Assembly (NCBI RefSeq): GCF_025352015.1
Contig: NZ_JANXUG010000050.1
Location: 1 to 36,845, forward strand
From: Flavobacterium sp.
GTDB lineage: Bacteria > Bacteroidota > Bacteroidia > Flavobacteriales > Flavobacteriaceae
Length of the DNA stretch: 36,845 bases
Direction: 5' to 3'
Of the stretch, positions 17,901 through 24,426 are shown piece after piece. The position numbers and the translations under genes are program-made. The notes below the pieces were generated by a model. It did not search any database. It was not told the DNA's origin and saw nothing but the letters and a program-made list of their open reading frames with translations. Each line of letters opens with the position of its first letter. Positions within the stretch are counted from its first letter, which is position 1.

Positions 17901-18004
17901 AACAAACTCGTTTGCATTTTGGAATACACAAAAAATCCTCCTAAAATAATTAGGAAAATCATCGCACTTAAACCGTTTTTATGTTTTACAAAGAAGTTGT
18001 TCAT
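14951..18004 (-). CDS. RND efflux pump inner-membrane subunit
   Basis: A 1017-residue proton-driven pump of the RND superfamily with the usual 12-helix layout and two large periplasmic loops. TM1 is followed by SLFPEITFPKI. TM4 holds GLIIDDAIVVVEQIHR with Asp397 and Asp398, equal to AcrB Asp407/Asp408. In TM10, where AcrB has AKNAI with Lys940, this protein has AENAI with Glu918, a feature more like the metal pump CusA. Porter signatures such as PNRGDYLIQL and QREN are present. It is the last gene of a five-gene operon, 5 bp after its adaptor. The substrate cannot be told. An organic-compound pump is the default; metal export is possible given Glu918. Confidence 0.9.
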   Translation of the reverse strand: MNNFFVKHKNGLSAMIFLIILGGFFVYSKMQTSLFPEITFPKIKIIADAGQQPINKMMITVTKPLENAIKKVQDLKTVRSTTSRGSCEISAFMDWKADVDMSKTRIEEQISQIQNNLPANVQITVEKMNPSILPVIGYAIEGSGKSAIELKKLANFTIKPFLSQIEGVSEIRIIGGKEKEYWLALDFNKMSALGISPSAITQVLNQTNFIKSNGYLSDYRYLYLTITDAQVDKKEELENLVISNNGKGIVTLKDISNVEIREAKEYIKVNANGKESILVAVIKQPNANLIALTDAMNSKLTVLKKILPSGIKITPYYQQATFVNDAVKSVTDSLLIGLLLAIIVAVLFLKSAKASATILIIIPVTLGLTLMVLYLTGNTFNIMTLGAIAAALGLIIDDAIVVVEQIHRTHEEHPDEPTVSLVQKAIHYLFPAMVGSSISTIVIFIPFVLMSGVAGSYFKVLTDTMIITLVCSFFVTWLLLPVVYLLLSKNDNATNEVQNEIKIPEVKTQNWVAYFIGKPTISIVFCIVLVLSILIILPNLETGFLPEMDEGSIVLDYQSPPGTSLEETDRMLNEVEKIIIKIPEVDAYSRRTGTQMGFFITEPNRGDYLIQLKKNRNKTSNDVIDEIRTKVEATQPALRVDFGQVMMDMLGDLMSSVSPIEVKVYGNNQIELQKIAKDVTSIVKKVKGTADVFDGIVLAGPAINIVPNYAQLAQYGITPTDLQFQMQTALEGNVVGSLLENEKQTPIRLIYANGQKRSLEDIKQLKIFLPNGKTVAISSLVTITIEKGVAEIQRENLQMMSVITGRLDNRDLGSVMNEIQTKVTADIHMPNGYYIEYAGAYKDQQQSFKELLLILIASSLLVFGVILFLFRDFRIAFVILLISVLGISGSYILLFMTKTPLNVGSYTGIIMIVGIIAENAIFTFLQFRETFKLTRNVNQSIIYSISTRLRPKLMTALGAIIALLPLAIGVGTGSELHQPLAIAVIGGFLIAMPLLLVVLPSLLAQVYKNEKHFKHME

Positions 18005-18009
18005 TAGAA

Positions 18010-18924
18010 TTATTTTTTTACCACTTTCACCTTAATCGTATCGGCAACTCCATAATTTCCTGTTAGCAAAATTTTGTCTTCAAGAGTTAAAACGGGCGAT
18101 ACGATTTCAATTTTGTTTTCGGTTTGAATGCCTTTTGTTATCGGGATTTTAATAGCGGTATTGGCGTTTATCATTTTCATAATCCAAAATTTAGTTTCGG
18201 TTTCATCACTCAACACTGCAGATTTTGGTACCGATATGGATTTTGCATTCGATCCTTTGTTGATTCTAACTTTTACTATTAAATTCTCGGGGATGTCTTG
18301 TTTACCGTTTATTTTTAAGACAACATTTTGCGTTTGCGACGCTGCGTCAACCGTTGGTGAAAATTTTTGAACCGTTGCTGTTCTGGAAGTAGCATCGGGC
18401 AAAGTAACAGTCAATTGTTTCCCTATGGCAATATATTTTTTCAATTCAAAAGGCAAACTCAATAGTATTGCAAAACTTTTGGTATCATTTATTGTAACTA
18501 AAACATCACCATCCTGAACATAATCGCCTTGTTGCACATTGACCATAGTTACAATTCCGTTTGTGTTAGAACGCACCCGAATGGCACCACCAAACTGGAG
18601 CGAGGGATCTATTTTATTGATAGTATTTCCTAAAACTTTTGCTTCACGAGTTTTGATAGAAAATAATTCTTTTCCGATAGTTACCAAATCATTTGTTGCC
18701 ACATTGACCGAATTTAAATAACCCGTTGCATTGGCTTTAATAGTGTTTTTTACTAGATAAGTGGCAGTTGCATTAAGATCAATATAACTTGCGATTCCCA
18801 ATGTATCAATTGTAGTTAAAGTTACCGGAACCCTAACATCTATTGGTTTTTCGGCTACTGTAGCGTCTTTACAAGAAGTAAAAAAGACAGCAAGCAGCAT
18901 ATAAAACAGTATATAATTCTTCAT
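18010..18924 (-). CDS. Short RND periplasmic adaptor lipoprotein (membrane fusion protein)
   Basis: The start is set at 18924 (MKNYILFYMLLAVFFTSCKD), four bases after the stop of the TolC-type gene. An ATG further upstream would overlap that gene and break the lipoprotein signal. At 304 residues it is short. The lipoyl halves (YLNSVNVATNDLVTIGKELFSI and VRSNTNGIVTMVNVQQGDYV) are separated by only about 25 residues, too few for the long alpha-helical hairpin that normally reaches the outer-membrane factor. A beta-barrel domain (about 155-225) and a membrane-proximal domain (about 230-300, ending LLTGNYGVADTIKVKVV) follow. It would join the RND pump to TolC in the periplasm. Confidence 0.87.
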   Translation of the reverse strand: MKNYILFYMLLAVFFTSCKDATVAEKPIDVRVPVTLTTIDTLGIASYIDLNATATYLVKNTIKANATGYLNSVNVATNDLVTIGKELFSIKTREAKVLGNTINKIDPSLQFGGAIRVRSNTNGIVTMVNVQQGDYVQDGDVLVTINDTKSFAILLSLPFELKKYIAIGKQLTVTLPDATSRTATVQKFSPTVDAASQTQNVVLKINGKQDIPENLIVKVRINKGSNAKSISVPKSAVLSDETETKFWIMKMINANTAIKIPITKGIQTENKIEIVSPVLTLEDKILLTGNYGVADTIKVKVVKK

Positions 18925-18928
18925 AATA

Positions 18929-20167
18929 TTAGTCATTATTATTCCAATAATTAATTTCATTAATAAGCTGAAGTGTATTGATTTTATTTTGCGAAATAGT
19001 ATTATTAATAGTAATTACATTGCCAATAGCAATCACATAATCGGTAATTTGTGCATCGCCCGTGAGTAATAATTTTTTGTTGGCCTCGATTAAGGCATCC
19101 ACTATTTGAAGTTGTAATTGCAATTGATTTTCGATGGCAATAGCTTGTTGGAGTTTTTGACGCAAGAGCAAAAGTTGTTGTTGGTATTGCTTATTAAAAT
19201 TGGTTTTGTACGCCAAATTAGTGTTCAATGCTGTTTGATTTTTTTGATGTTGCAACGATTTTTGATTGCCGTCATAAACAGGAATGGACAGACCTAAACC
19301 GACACTAAATCCAAAATTTTTATGAGCATCTAAAACAAAAGCCGATAAATATCCTGCATCGCCCAACAAAGATAAAGAAGGCTTATACGCATTGTTTATC
19401 AATTTGTTTTGATTGATAATTTTAAGACTATCTACTTCAAATTGTTTGAGGAATACACTTTTAGAATTAGAAAATGATTCTTGTATTGTTATGTTCGGCT
19501 TTTTTAAATTCACGAAAGTGGTATCTGTTTCTCCAGATAAATAATTGAGCAATCCCAAATCATTTTGATACTGTTGTTTTAACTGCAATAATTGCAATTC
19601 CTGTTGTTTTACGGTGGATAGAAACAGTAAATAATCTGTTTGTTTGTATATCGAATTTTGGGTTAGTTTTTTTAAAATGCTGGATTCATCTTTGAGCAAA
19701 AATCCCATTTTTTTATTGTAGTCCAGTTGTTGAGCAGTTCCCGACGCCGTAATGTATTGTCCAATGATTAATTTGTTTAACTCTTTTATGGCTACTTTTT
19801 TGTTTAACAGTATTGCTTCTTTCAACAACTGATAACTTTCGCCTTGGGTATTTATTTGGTTTTTACCGATAATTTTTTTGTTTATACCTACAAGTCCTGA
19901 AACTGTTTGTCCGTTACTCAACGTTAAGTCATAACCAAATCCGTCTAAAATGGGAGCATAATAAGCATTCAAATTTGCTTTAATTTGAGGTTTATAATTA
20001 GCTCTGTTTATCAAACTATCTATTTTATTTGATTTAATTTGATTGGATAAATCCTTTAGTAGCGGCGAATTGGATTGTGCTTTTTGTATATAAAAAATCA
20101 AGTCCTTTTCTTGAGAAAAAGACTTGATTATAAAAAGAAAAAATATAATTGAAAACTTTAGTTTCAT
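18929..20167 (-). CDS. TolC family outer-membrane factor
   Basis: A 412-residue protein with a signal peptide (residues 1-18, ending KSFSQ). It has two long helical repeats rich in Gln, Leu and Lys (for example IYKQTDYLLFLSTVKQQELQLLQLKQQ), separated by short beta segments such as LGLSIPVYDGNQKSL, a typical OMF strand and turn. Trimers form the outer-membrane exit duct of tripartite pumps. It starts one base after the DUF1003 gene stop and ends four bases before the adaptor start, so the order in the operon is OMF, adaptor, pump. Its proximal part (KANLNAYYAPILDG) fits the first transmembrane strands. Confidence 0.88.
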   Translation of the reverse strand: MKLKFSIIFFLFIIKSFSQEKDLIFYIQKAQSNSPLLKDLSNQIKSNKIDSLINRANYKPQIKANLNAYYAPILDGFGYDLTLSNGQTVSGLVGINKKIIGKNQINTQGESYQLLKEAILLNKKVAIKELNKLIIGQYITASGTAQQLDYNKKMGFLLKDESSILKKLTQNSIYKQTDYLLFLSTVKQQELQLLQLKQQYQNDLGLLNYLSGETDTTFVNLKKPNITIQESFSNSKSVFLKQFEVDSLKIINQNKLINNAYKPSLSLLGDAGYLSAFVLDAHKNFGFSVGLGLSIPVYDGNQKSLQHQKNQTALNTNLAYKTNFNKQYQQQLLLLRQKLQQAIAIENQLQLQLQIVDALIEANKKLLLTGDAQITDYVIAIGNVITINNTISQNKINTLQLINEINYWNNND

Positions 20168-20168
20168 T

Positions 20169-20588
20169 TTATTCTTTTAAATGTTTTTTTAAAAGTTGTT
20201 TAATTTCTAATAATTCTTTTTTTAATTCGGCAATTTCTTTTTCGGCTTTAATATTAACTTCAAAATCATTGTCGGCTAACAGTTCGGCATTTTTTCCTTG
20301 AAGATTTTGTCCTATCAACAATAATGGCATCAAAAAAATTTGAATCATATTTGAAATAAATAACCACATTAAAAAATTTGGTGATTCGTCAAATTGTAAG
20401 TTTTTTGGAGCAAAAATATTCCATAAAAGCCATGTAAACGTCCAAACAAATATAATGTAAAAAAATGGCATCGTGCCAATTTTAGTTGTTATCCAAATAG
20501 CAAAACGTTGTGAACTTAATAAACTGCTTTGATGTTCGTGAGTTACATTTTTTATACTGTAGGGTTTGTTTTTGGATTGTTTTTCCAT
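20169..20588 (-). CDS. DUF1003 membrane protein
   Basis: A 139-residue protein with two membrane helices (about residues 38-60 and 71-94) and a charged, helical cytoplasmic tail (AELLADNDFEVNIKAEKEIAELKKELLEIK). This layout, with the conserved LIGQNLQGKNAELLADNDFEVN stretch, is that of the DUF1003 family. The biochemical role of the family is unknown. It sits between the beta-propeller gene (6-bp gap) and the TolC-type gene (1-bp gap), so it is firmly part of the efflux operon and may be an accessory of the pump. Confidence 0.88.
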   Translation of the reverse strand: MEKQSKNKPYSIKNVTHEHQSSLLSSQRFAIWITTKIGTMPFFYIIFVWTFTWLLWNIFAPKNLQFDESPNFLMWLFISNMIQIFLMPLLLIGQNLQGKNAELLADNDFEVNIKAEKEIAELKKELLEIKQLLKKHLKE

Positions 20589-20594
20589 AACATT

Positions 20595-21620
20595 TTATTT
20601 CTTACTAATGGGATTTACAATCAAAACTACAAAAGAATTAGGTTTTAAACTAGCTCTAGGTTTTGGATTTTCGGTAGTTGGTGCTGGTTTTGATTCAAAA
20701 TCGGCGGTAGGTAAATATAATTGATTAGTGGTTTTATTCAATGCAATGGTTCGTGCGCCTTTTTGTGTTTTTATAGTCTGTTGAACTAAAAAAGTATTGG
20801 CATTTTCTTCTTTTACCACTGTAATGGTTCCGATTCCGTTGGAGCTAAAAGCTAATTTATTTTTGGCATCAAATGCTACACCATCGCAACCCTCATCTAT
20901 AGGTAATTTTTGGACAACTTTCCCGCTCAAGGCATCTACAATTATCATTACATTATTTCCACAAACCGAAAATAATCTGTTCGTTTCAACATCAATCGCT
21001 AGTCCCGATGGTTCATCGCCAGGTGCTATACTCCATGTTGCCGTAACTTCTAATTTGTTGGCATCAATGGTTTTGATTTCATTTTTGTCTTCGATATTTA
21101 CGTAAATCAACCCTTTAGTATTGGTAACAGAAAATTCAGGTTTTCCTCCCAAGGGTATTGTTTTTACAATTTTATTGGTAAGGGCATCAAGAACGGTGGT
21201 GTCATTGGATTTTGCATTGTAGGTGAATACTTTTTTTGAAAAGGCATCGTACAAAACGGCATCTGGTCGTTGACCCTGAATGGTAACTTTTTCGATTAAT
21301 TCAAAGTTTTTTAAATCTACAATGGTGACCGAATTGTCTTTTCCGCAGGTTATAAAGGCTTTATTTACCTCATTGGCAATAGCAATGCCATGAACCCCTT
21401 TGGTATCTTGAATTGTAGCAATGGTTTTGTCTGTTTTTAGATCAATTACCTCAACCACGTTTCCGTGAGATACGAATAAATGCTGGTTTACCTCGTCAAC
21501 GGTAAGGTAATCCCAACCACCATCGCCAGCAATATTTATTTTTTTTGAAACTTTATAGTTTTGAGCAACGCAGCTACTAATGGAAAGAACGATTATTAAA
21601 AGATGAACTATTTTTTTCAT
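20595..21620 (-). CDS. Secreted YncE/YVTN-type beta-propeller protein
   Basis: A 341-residue protein with a signal peptide ending SSCVAQ; the Cys 17 context (SISSC) could also make it a lipoprotein. The rest consists of about seven repeats of the YVTN/YncE kind, each near VEVIDLKTDKTIATI, TIVDLKNFELIEKV, TTVLDALTNKIVKTI or MIIVDALSGKVVQKL, which build a seven-bladed propeller. Such proteins are periplasmic binding or scaffold proteins; E. coli YncE binds DNA in vitro and is linked to iron limitation. As the first gene of the operon with DUF1003, TolC, adaptor and RND genes, it may bind the pump's substrate or brace the pump. Confidence 0.85.
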   Translation of the reverse strand: MKKIVHLLIIVLSISSCVAQNYKVSKKINIAGDGGWDYLTVDEVNQHLFVSHGNVVEVIDLKTDKTIATIQDTKGVHGIAIANEVNKAFITCGKDNSVTIVDLKNFELIEKVTIQGQRPDAVLYDAFSKKVFTYNAKSNDTTVLDALTNKIVKTIPLGGKPEFSVTNTKGLIYVNIEDKNEIKTIDANKLEVTATWSIAPGDEPSGLAIDVETNRLFSVCGNNVMIIVDALSGKVVQKLPIDEGCDGVAFDAKNKLAFSSNGIGTITVVKEENANTFLVQQTIKTQKGARTIALNKTTNQLYLPTADFESKPAPTTENPKPRASLKPNSFVVLIVNPISKK

Positions 21621-21671
21621 TGTATTGTATTTAATATGTTAAACAGTCAGTAATTTTATTTTAAATCTGTG

Positions 21672-21679
21672 CTAAAATA
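21672..21679 (-). promoter_or_regulatory. Possible -7 promoter element of the efflux operon
   Basis: TATTTTAG on the minus strand differs from TAnnTTTG at one position, about 50 bases before the propeller gene. Downstream of it is TTACTGACTGTTT, which looks like half of a regulator site, but I find no matching second half. Confidence 0.25.
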
Positions 21680-21700
21680 AGAAAAAAATTTCAAAATAAA

Positions 21701-21736
21701 TTGGGAACTAGTACTAAAAACCAATTCCCATTATTT
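21701..21736 (-). terminator. Weak hairpin after the PepSY-like gene
   Basis: TGGGAA and TTCCCA pair around a loop of about 17 bases and are followed on the minus strand by a T-rich stretch. The hairpin lies between the PepSY-like gene and the efflux operon, both on the minus strand, and probably separates their transcripts. Confidence 0.45.
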
Positions 21737-21760
21737 TTGTATTTGTAAAAATTTAAATCC

Positions 21761-22180
21761 CTATTCATTTACTGATGTTCCGTCTTCTTTGAAGGCTAGA
21801 CTTTTGGATTTCATTCCTTTTTTTAAATCAACTTCATAGATTGTCCCGTGTTTTGCGGTTTCTGTTTTGTCAGCTTCTGCAATTTTCCAATCGCTATACT
21901 TTTTATTAACTGCTGCTTGAACTGCTTTTGGTAAATTGGCTGCTTTAATTTTTTTTTCGGTTTCTAACCAAGTTCCATTTTCGTTAAAATTTGCTGAAAT
22001 TTTCTCCCCATCTATTGTGAATTCTGCTTCCCACTCTTTCGGACCTTCAACTCCCCATGTCACTTTGGTGGCAGTTGGAAATTTTTTCATAAAGGCATCC
22101 GCTACTGCTTTTGGGGGTGTTTTTGCAAACGTAAAACTGCATATAAATACCATTAATGCAATCATCATTACTTTTTTCAT
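21761..22180 (-). CDS. Secreted PepSY-like protein
   Basis: The start is set at 22180 (MKKVMMIALMVFICSFTFAK), which gives a clean signal peptide. An upstream ATG would lie inside the promoter element. The 139-residue product carries two tandem PepSY-like units (PF11396 type, distantly like the beta-lactamase inhibitor BLIP): FMKKFPTATKVTWGVEGPKEWEAEF with NENGTWLETE, then AVNKKYSDWKIAEADK with FKEDGT. Such small periplasmic proteins are common in Bacteroidota and often respond to two-component or sigma regulation. The role is unknown. It has its own promoter with an operator-like palindrome. Confidence 0.82.
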   Translation of the reverse strand: MKKVMMIALMVFICSFTFAKTPPKAVADAFMKKFPTATKVTWGVEGPKEWEAEFTIDGEKISANFNENGTWLETEKKIKAANLPKAVQAAVNKKYSDWKIAEADKTETAKHGTIYEVDLKKGMKSKSLAFKEDGTSVNE

Positions 22181-22195
22181 TTTTTTTTTTTTAGG

Positions 22196-22209
22196 AGGCA
22201 ACGTTGCCT
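22196..22209. promoter_or_regulatory. Perfect 14-bp palindrome (candidate operator) in the PepSY-like gene leader
   Basis: AGGCAACGTTGCCT is identical to its reverse complement and starts just downstream of the -7 element, where a bound repressor would block transcription. It could instead form a very short RNA hairpin in the leader. Confidence 0.5.
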
Positions 22210-22213
22210 TGTA

Positions 22214-22221
22214 CAAATGTA
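22214..22221 (-). promoter_or_regulatory. -7 promoter element of the PepSY-like gene
   Basis: TACATTTG on the minus strand matches TAnnTTTG exactly and lies within TGTACAAATGTACA, itself an inverted repeat of TGTACA. Transcription would start at about 22209, the edge of the 14-bp palindrome. Confidence 0.5.
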
Positions 22222-22306
22222 CATAAGAAGGAACGTTGTATTGTTATTTAATTACGAGTAAAATGTTATGTTTTATTAGTACTTTTATTTTCTTAACAAT
22301 TAATGA

Positions 22307-22807
22307 CTATTTGGAGCGATTTCCCAATTCGATGATTTCAAGATTTTGAATTTTATCGTTATCTATTTGAAAGCGCAACATGGTGCGCACTTGATGAAAG
22401 CCATAAATGCCGCAAGCGCCGGGGTTGAGTTGCAGGAGGTTTAGTTTTTTATCAAATTGTACTTTTAGGATGTGTGAATGTCCGGTAATAAATAGTTTGG
22501 GGGGATTGGTTTGTATTTCGGTACGAATGTACTGGTTGTATCTGCCGGGATAACCGCCAATGTGGGTTATCCAAACGGCAACATTTTCACACAGAAATTT
22601 ATTGTGCAATGGAAATTCTACTCGGGCTTTACTATCATCGATGTTGCCGTATACTGCGCGCAGGGGTTTTATTGTTTTTATGGTATCGGTGACTTTTAAA
22701 TCGCCAATATCGCCGGCATGCCATACTTCGTCTGTTTGATGAATGTATTTTATTATTTTTTCGTCGAGGTGACTGTGGGTATCGGAAAGGAGGAGGATTT
22801 TTTTCAA
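22307..22807 (-). CDS. YfcE/MJ0936-type metallophosphoesterase
   Basis: A 166-residue soluble calcineurin-like phosphoesterase with the full metal-site set: Asp9 and His11 (SDTH), Asp33 (GDIGD), Asn55 (YGNIDD), His82 (THIGG), and His110 and His112 (GHSH). The family hydrolyses phosphodiesters such as artificial bis-pNPP or 2',3'-cyclic nucleotides; the natural substrate is unknown. The start is TTG at 22807 (MKKILLLSDTHSH), supported by a promoter element 15 bases upstream. No in-frame ATG precedes the first conserved strand. It is the last ordinary chromosomal gene before the cassette-like region. Confidence 0.92.
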   Translation of the reverse strand: MKKILLLSDTHSHLDEKIIKYIHQTDEVWHAGDIGDLKVTDTIKTIKPLRAVYGNIDDSKARVEFPLHNKFLCENVAVWITHIGGYPGRYNQYIRTEIQTNPPKLFITGHSHILKVQFDKKLNLLQLNPGACGIYGFHQVRTMLRFQIDNDKIQNLEIIELGNRSK

Positions 22808-22822
22808 AGCAGGTGTTTACAA

Positions 22823-22830
22823 CAAAGATA
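22823..22830 (-). promoter_or_regulatory. -7 promoter element of the metallophosphoesterase gene
   Basis: TATCTTTG on the minus strand matches TAnnTTTG exactly, 15 bases before the TTG start, giving a leader of about ten bases. Confidence 0.5.
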
Positions 22831-22872
22831 AAATTCTTTTGTTAAGTATCTTTTATTATTGTGCAGCGTTGT

Positions 22873-22953
22873 GGGTTGATGGTTGATAGTTGGTAGTTGG
22901 TAGTTGTTGGTTGCAATCTGCTAGTTGTTAACGATAATATTCTGGTTGCAGTC
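22873..22953. repeat. Degenerate GTTGRTAGTTGG tandem repeats and GGTTGCARTC direct repeat
   Basis: Short imperfect tandem units of GTTGATGGTTGATAGTTGG type run from about 22873 to 22912. They are followed by GGTTGCAATC (22909-22918) and GGTTGCAGTC (22944-22953), a direct repeat with one mismatch. This low-complexity stretch marks the outer edge of the cassette-like region. Confidence 0.5.
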
Positions 22954-22954
22954 G

Positions 22955-23093
22955 GTAACGTCTCGCGCGCTTTGAGATTTTGCGAACTTCGGAACGAATT
23001 ATTTTCTGTTAAAGATAAAATTTCTTGCGAAAGTTAAACTTGAATTTACCACAAAATTCGCAATTTCTCCAAACCGATGTTAGTGGCTGTTTT
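22955..23093 (-). repeat. Left arm of a cassette-like element (structured, non-coding)
   Basis: This non-coding stretch has a GC-rich island (GTAACGTCTCGCGCGC, ending near 22970) that stands out from its surroundings. TTGCGAA (about 22980) pairs with TTCGCAA (about 23057), and a further TTGCGAA lies between them. Its inner end is GTTAGTGGCTGTTTT (23079-23093), only a few bases from the stop of the MORN/TPR gene and inverted relative to a near-identical copy on the other side of that gene. It resembles non-coding segments that I believe recur around single-gene insertions in Flavobacteriia; this is from memory and unchecked. Confidence 0.5.
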
Positions 23094-23096
23094 TTT

Positions 23097-24245
23097 TTAT
23101 TTACAATATTGTTTTTCAGCATCTAAAACCATTTCGTTATTGTCGCCTAAAAAGATTGCTTTTTGTAAATCTGCACAAATCTTTTCTTTTTCGGCTGATG
23201 AAATTTCTGTTTTCTTTTTTGAAGCCAAAACCGTCACTTCACTATTCTTCATTAATTCTCTGTCGCCACTAAATTCATATTTTCTTATTCTTGCAAATGC
23301 TCTGTTGGCTATTGCAAAAGTCATAAATGGTTCGAGTGTTAATGCTTTATCAAAGTCTATAATTGCTTCGTCAAATTGCATTTCATTTAGTTTCAAAGTT
23401 CCTCTCGAAAAATATGCTTCAGCATATTCGCTATCTAATTCAATTGCTTTGTTGCAATATTTGATTGCTGATTTTGAATCGCCATTTTGATTACTTTCAT
23501 TACTCTTTTTCATAAGTTGAGTAATTTTTTCAAGTCTTTTGTCAGGAATTATTTTTCCATTTTCTCCTAATTCCACTGATAAAATTTTCCCTGTTGAATA
23601 ATAGATTGTGCTTTCTCCATCAACTATTCCATTCTTTAAATTAGTTCTTTGTTTAACTTGTCCGTTTGGAAAGTAAGTTTCCCAAATTCCGTTTTCTTTA
23701 CCGTTTATAAATTCGCCTTTTTGTTTTAAAGTCCCGTCTTCATAATATTCTTTTTCAAGTCCATTTGAAATTGAATTTGTATAATATCTTTCGAGTGATA
23801 ATTTTCCATTTTGATAGTACATTTTGCGTAATCCATCAAGTTTCCCATTTTTTAATATTCCTTCGCCTTGAATTTTTCCGCTGTAATAATAATCAAGGAA
23901 TTTTCCGTTATAGATTTCATTGTTATAGTACCAAATTCCATTTTTTCTTTCCATTTGTTTTGAAGAAGGAATTTGTTTTATTTCTTCTGGTCTTTTTCTG
24001 TATTCCTTTGTGTAGATATAAATTGCTCCATCAAATTTTTCAAAACCAAGGACTTTTAAACTGTCTTTGTTTTTAATTACATTCATATCTGCAATATCAT
24101 TTTCAGTTACTTCATTTCCTCTTTCTGGGTCTTCAAGTATTGTGATTTTGTCTACAACATAAACTATGTTTTCAGACTTATTTTGTCCAAAACCTTTTAT
24201 TGTTAAAAGAAAAATTCCAATTGTGTAAAATATTATTTTCATCAT
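23097..24245 (-). CDS. Secreted MORN-variant/TPR protein carried on a cassette-like element
   Basis: A 382-residue protein with a signal peptide (residues 1-20, ending IKGFG). Residues about 28-82 (ITILEDP, DIADMNVIKNKDSLKVLG, FDGAIYIYTK) resemble the plug-like module of TonB receptors. Residues about 100-225 hold five or six MORN-variant repeats such as NGKLDGLRKMYYQNGKL and NGKENGIWETYFPNGQV, the type labelled YwqK in toxin-antitoxin annotations. Residues about 247-320 are two TPR units (AIKYCNKAIELDSEYAEAYFSRG and EAIIDFDKALTLEP). The role is unknown; such proteins bind partner proteins in the periplasm or at the surface. An AAGGA sits seven bases before the start. It is the only gene between the inverted flanking repeats. 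Confidence 0.85.
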   Translation of the reverse strand: MMKIIFYTIGIFLLTIKGFGQNKSENIVYVVDKITILEDPERGNEVTENDIADMNVIKNKDSLKVLGFEKFDGAIYIYTKEYRKRPEEIKQIPSSKQMERKNGIWYYNNEIYNGKFLDYYYSGKIQGEGILKNGKLDGLRKMYYQNGKLSLERYYTNSISNGLEKEYYEDGTLKQKGEFINGKENGIWETYFPNGQVKQRTNLKNGIVDGESTIYYSTGKILSVELGENGKIIPDKRLEKITQLMKKSNESNQNGDSKSAIKYCNKAIELDSEYAEAYFSRGTLKLNEMQFDEAIIDFDKALTLEPFMTFAIANRAFARIRKYEFSGDRELMKNSEVTVLASKKKTEISSAEKEKICADLQKAIFLGDNNEMVLDAEKQYCK

Positions 24246-24272
24246 ATTTCCTTATTCTGTTTAGTTCCGCTA

Positions 24273-24287
24273 AAATAGCCACTAACT
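24273..24287 (+). repeat. Right copy of the 15-bp flanking inverted repeat
   Basis: AAAATAGCCACTAAC is the reverse complement, with one mismatch, of the left copy at 23079-23093. Both copies therefore read GCCACTAAC outward from the MORN/TPR gene. The minus strand of this copy includes TATTTTAG, a near promoter element, 27 bases before the gene, so the repeat may also drive expression. Confidence 0.65.
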
Positions 24288-24298
24288 AGTATATACCC

Positions 24299-24426
24299 GC
24301 TACAAAGTAGCGCATATTCACCCATATTGGTGTAGGTTGGCGAAGGTTTATACAGTATTGTCTTTCAAAGATTGTATTTTTTACAAACCTTCAAACGAAC
24401 TTTGTATTTGCTGAATACTTTGTAGC
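24299..24426. repeat. Right arm: nested hairpins between the cassette gene and truA
   Basis: CGCTAC-AAA-GTAGCG (24299-24313) is a perfect hairpin. CACC (24320-24323) pairs with GGTG (24330-24333). GAAGGTTT (24343-24350) pairs with AAACCTTC (24385-24392) and encloses TTGTA-TTTTT-TACAA (about 24372-24386). GCTACAAAGTA (24300-24310) pairs with TACTTTGTAGC (24416-24426) around the whole segment. The density of perfect pairing in 130 bp is well above that of other spacers here. It could be a recombination site, a structured leader of truA, or a non-coding RNA. Confidence 0.55.

Noticed and set aside
18925..18960. Longer adaptor starting at 18960
   Set aside because: It would overlap the TolC-type gene and put extra residues before a complete lipoprotein signal.
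21640..21655. TetR-type operator upstream of the efflux operon
   Set aside because: TTACTGACTG has no second half in the expected inverted position.
22193..22198. AGGAGG as a ribosome binding site
   Set aside because: It is on the plus strand, while the neighbouring gene is on the minus strand. It is part of the palindrome region.
22181..22216. Start of the PepSY-like gene at 22216
   Set aside because: That ATG is inside the promoter element, and the extra residues (MYKATLPPKKKK) disturb the signal peptide.
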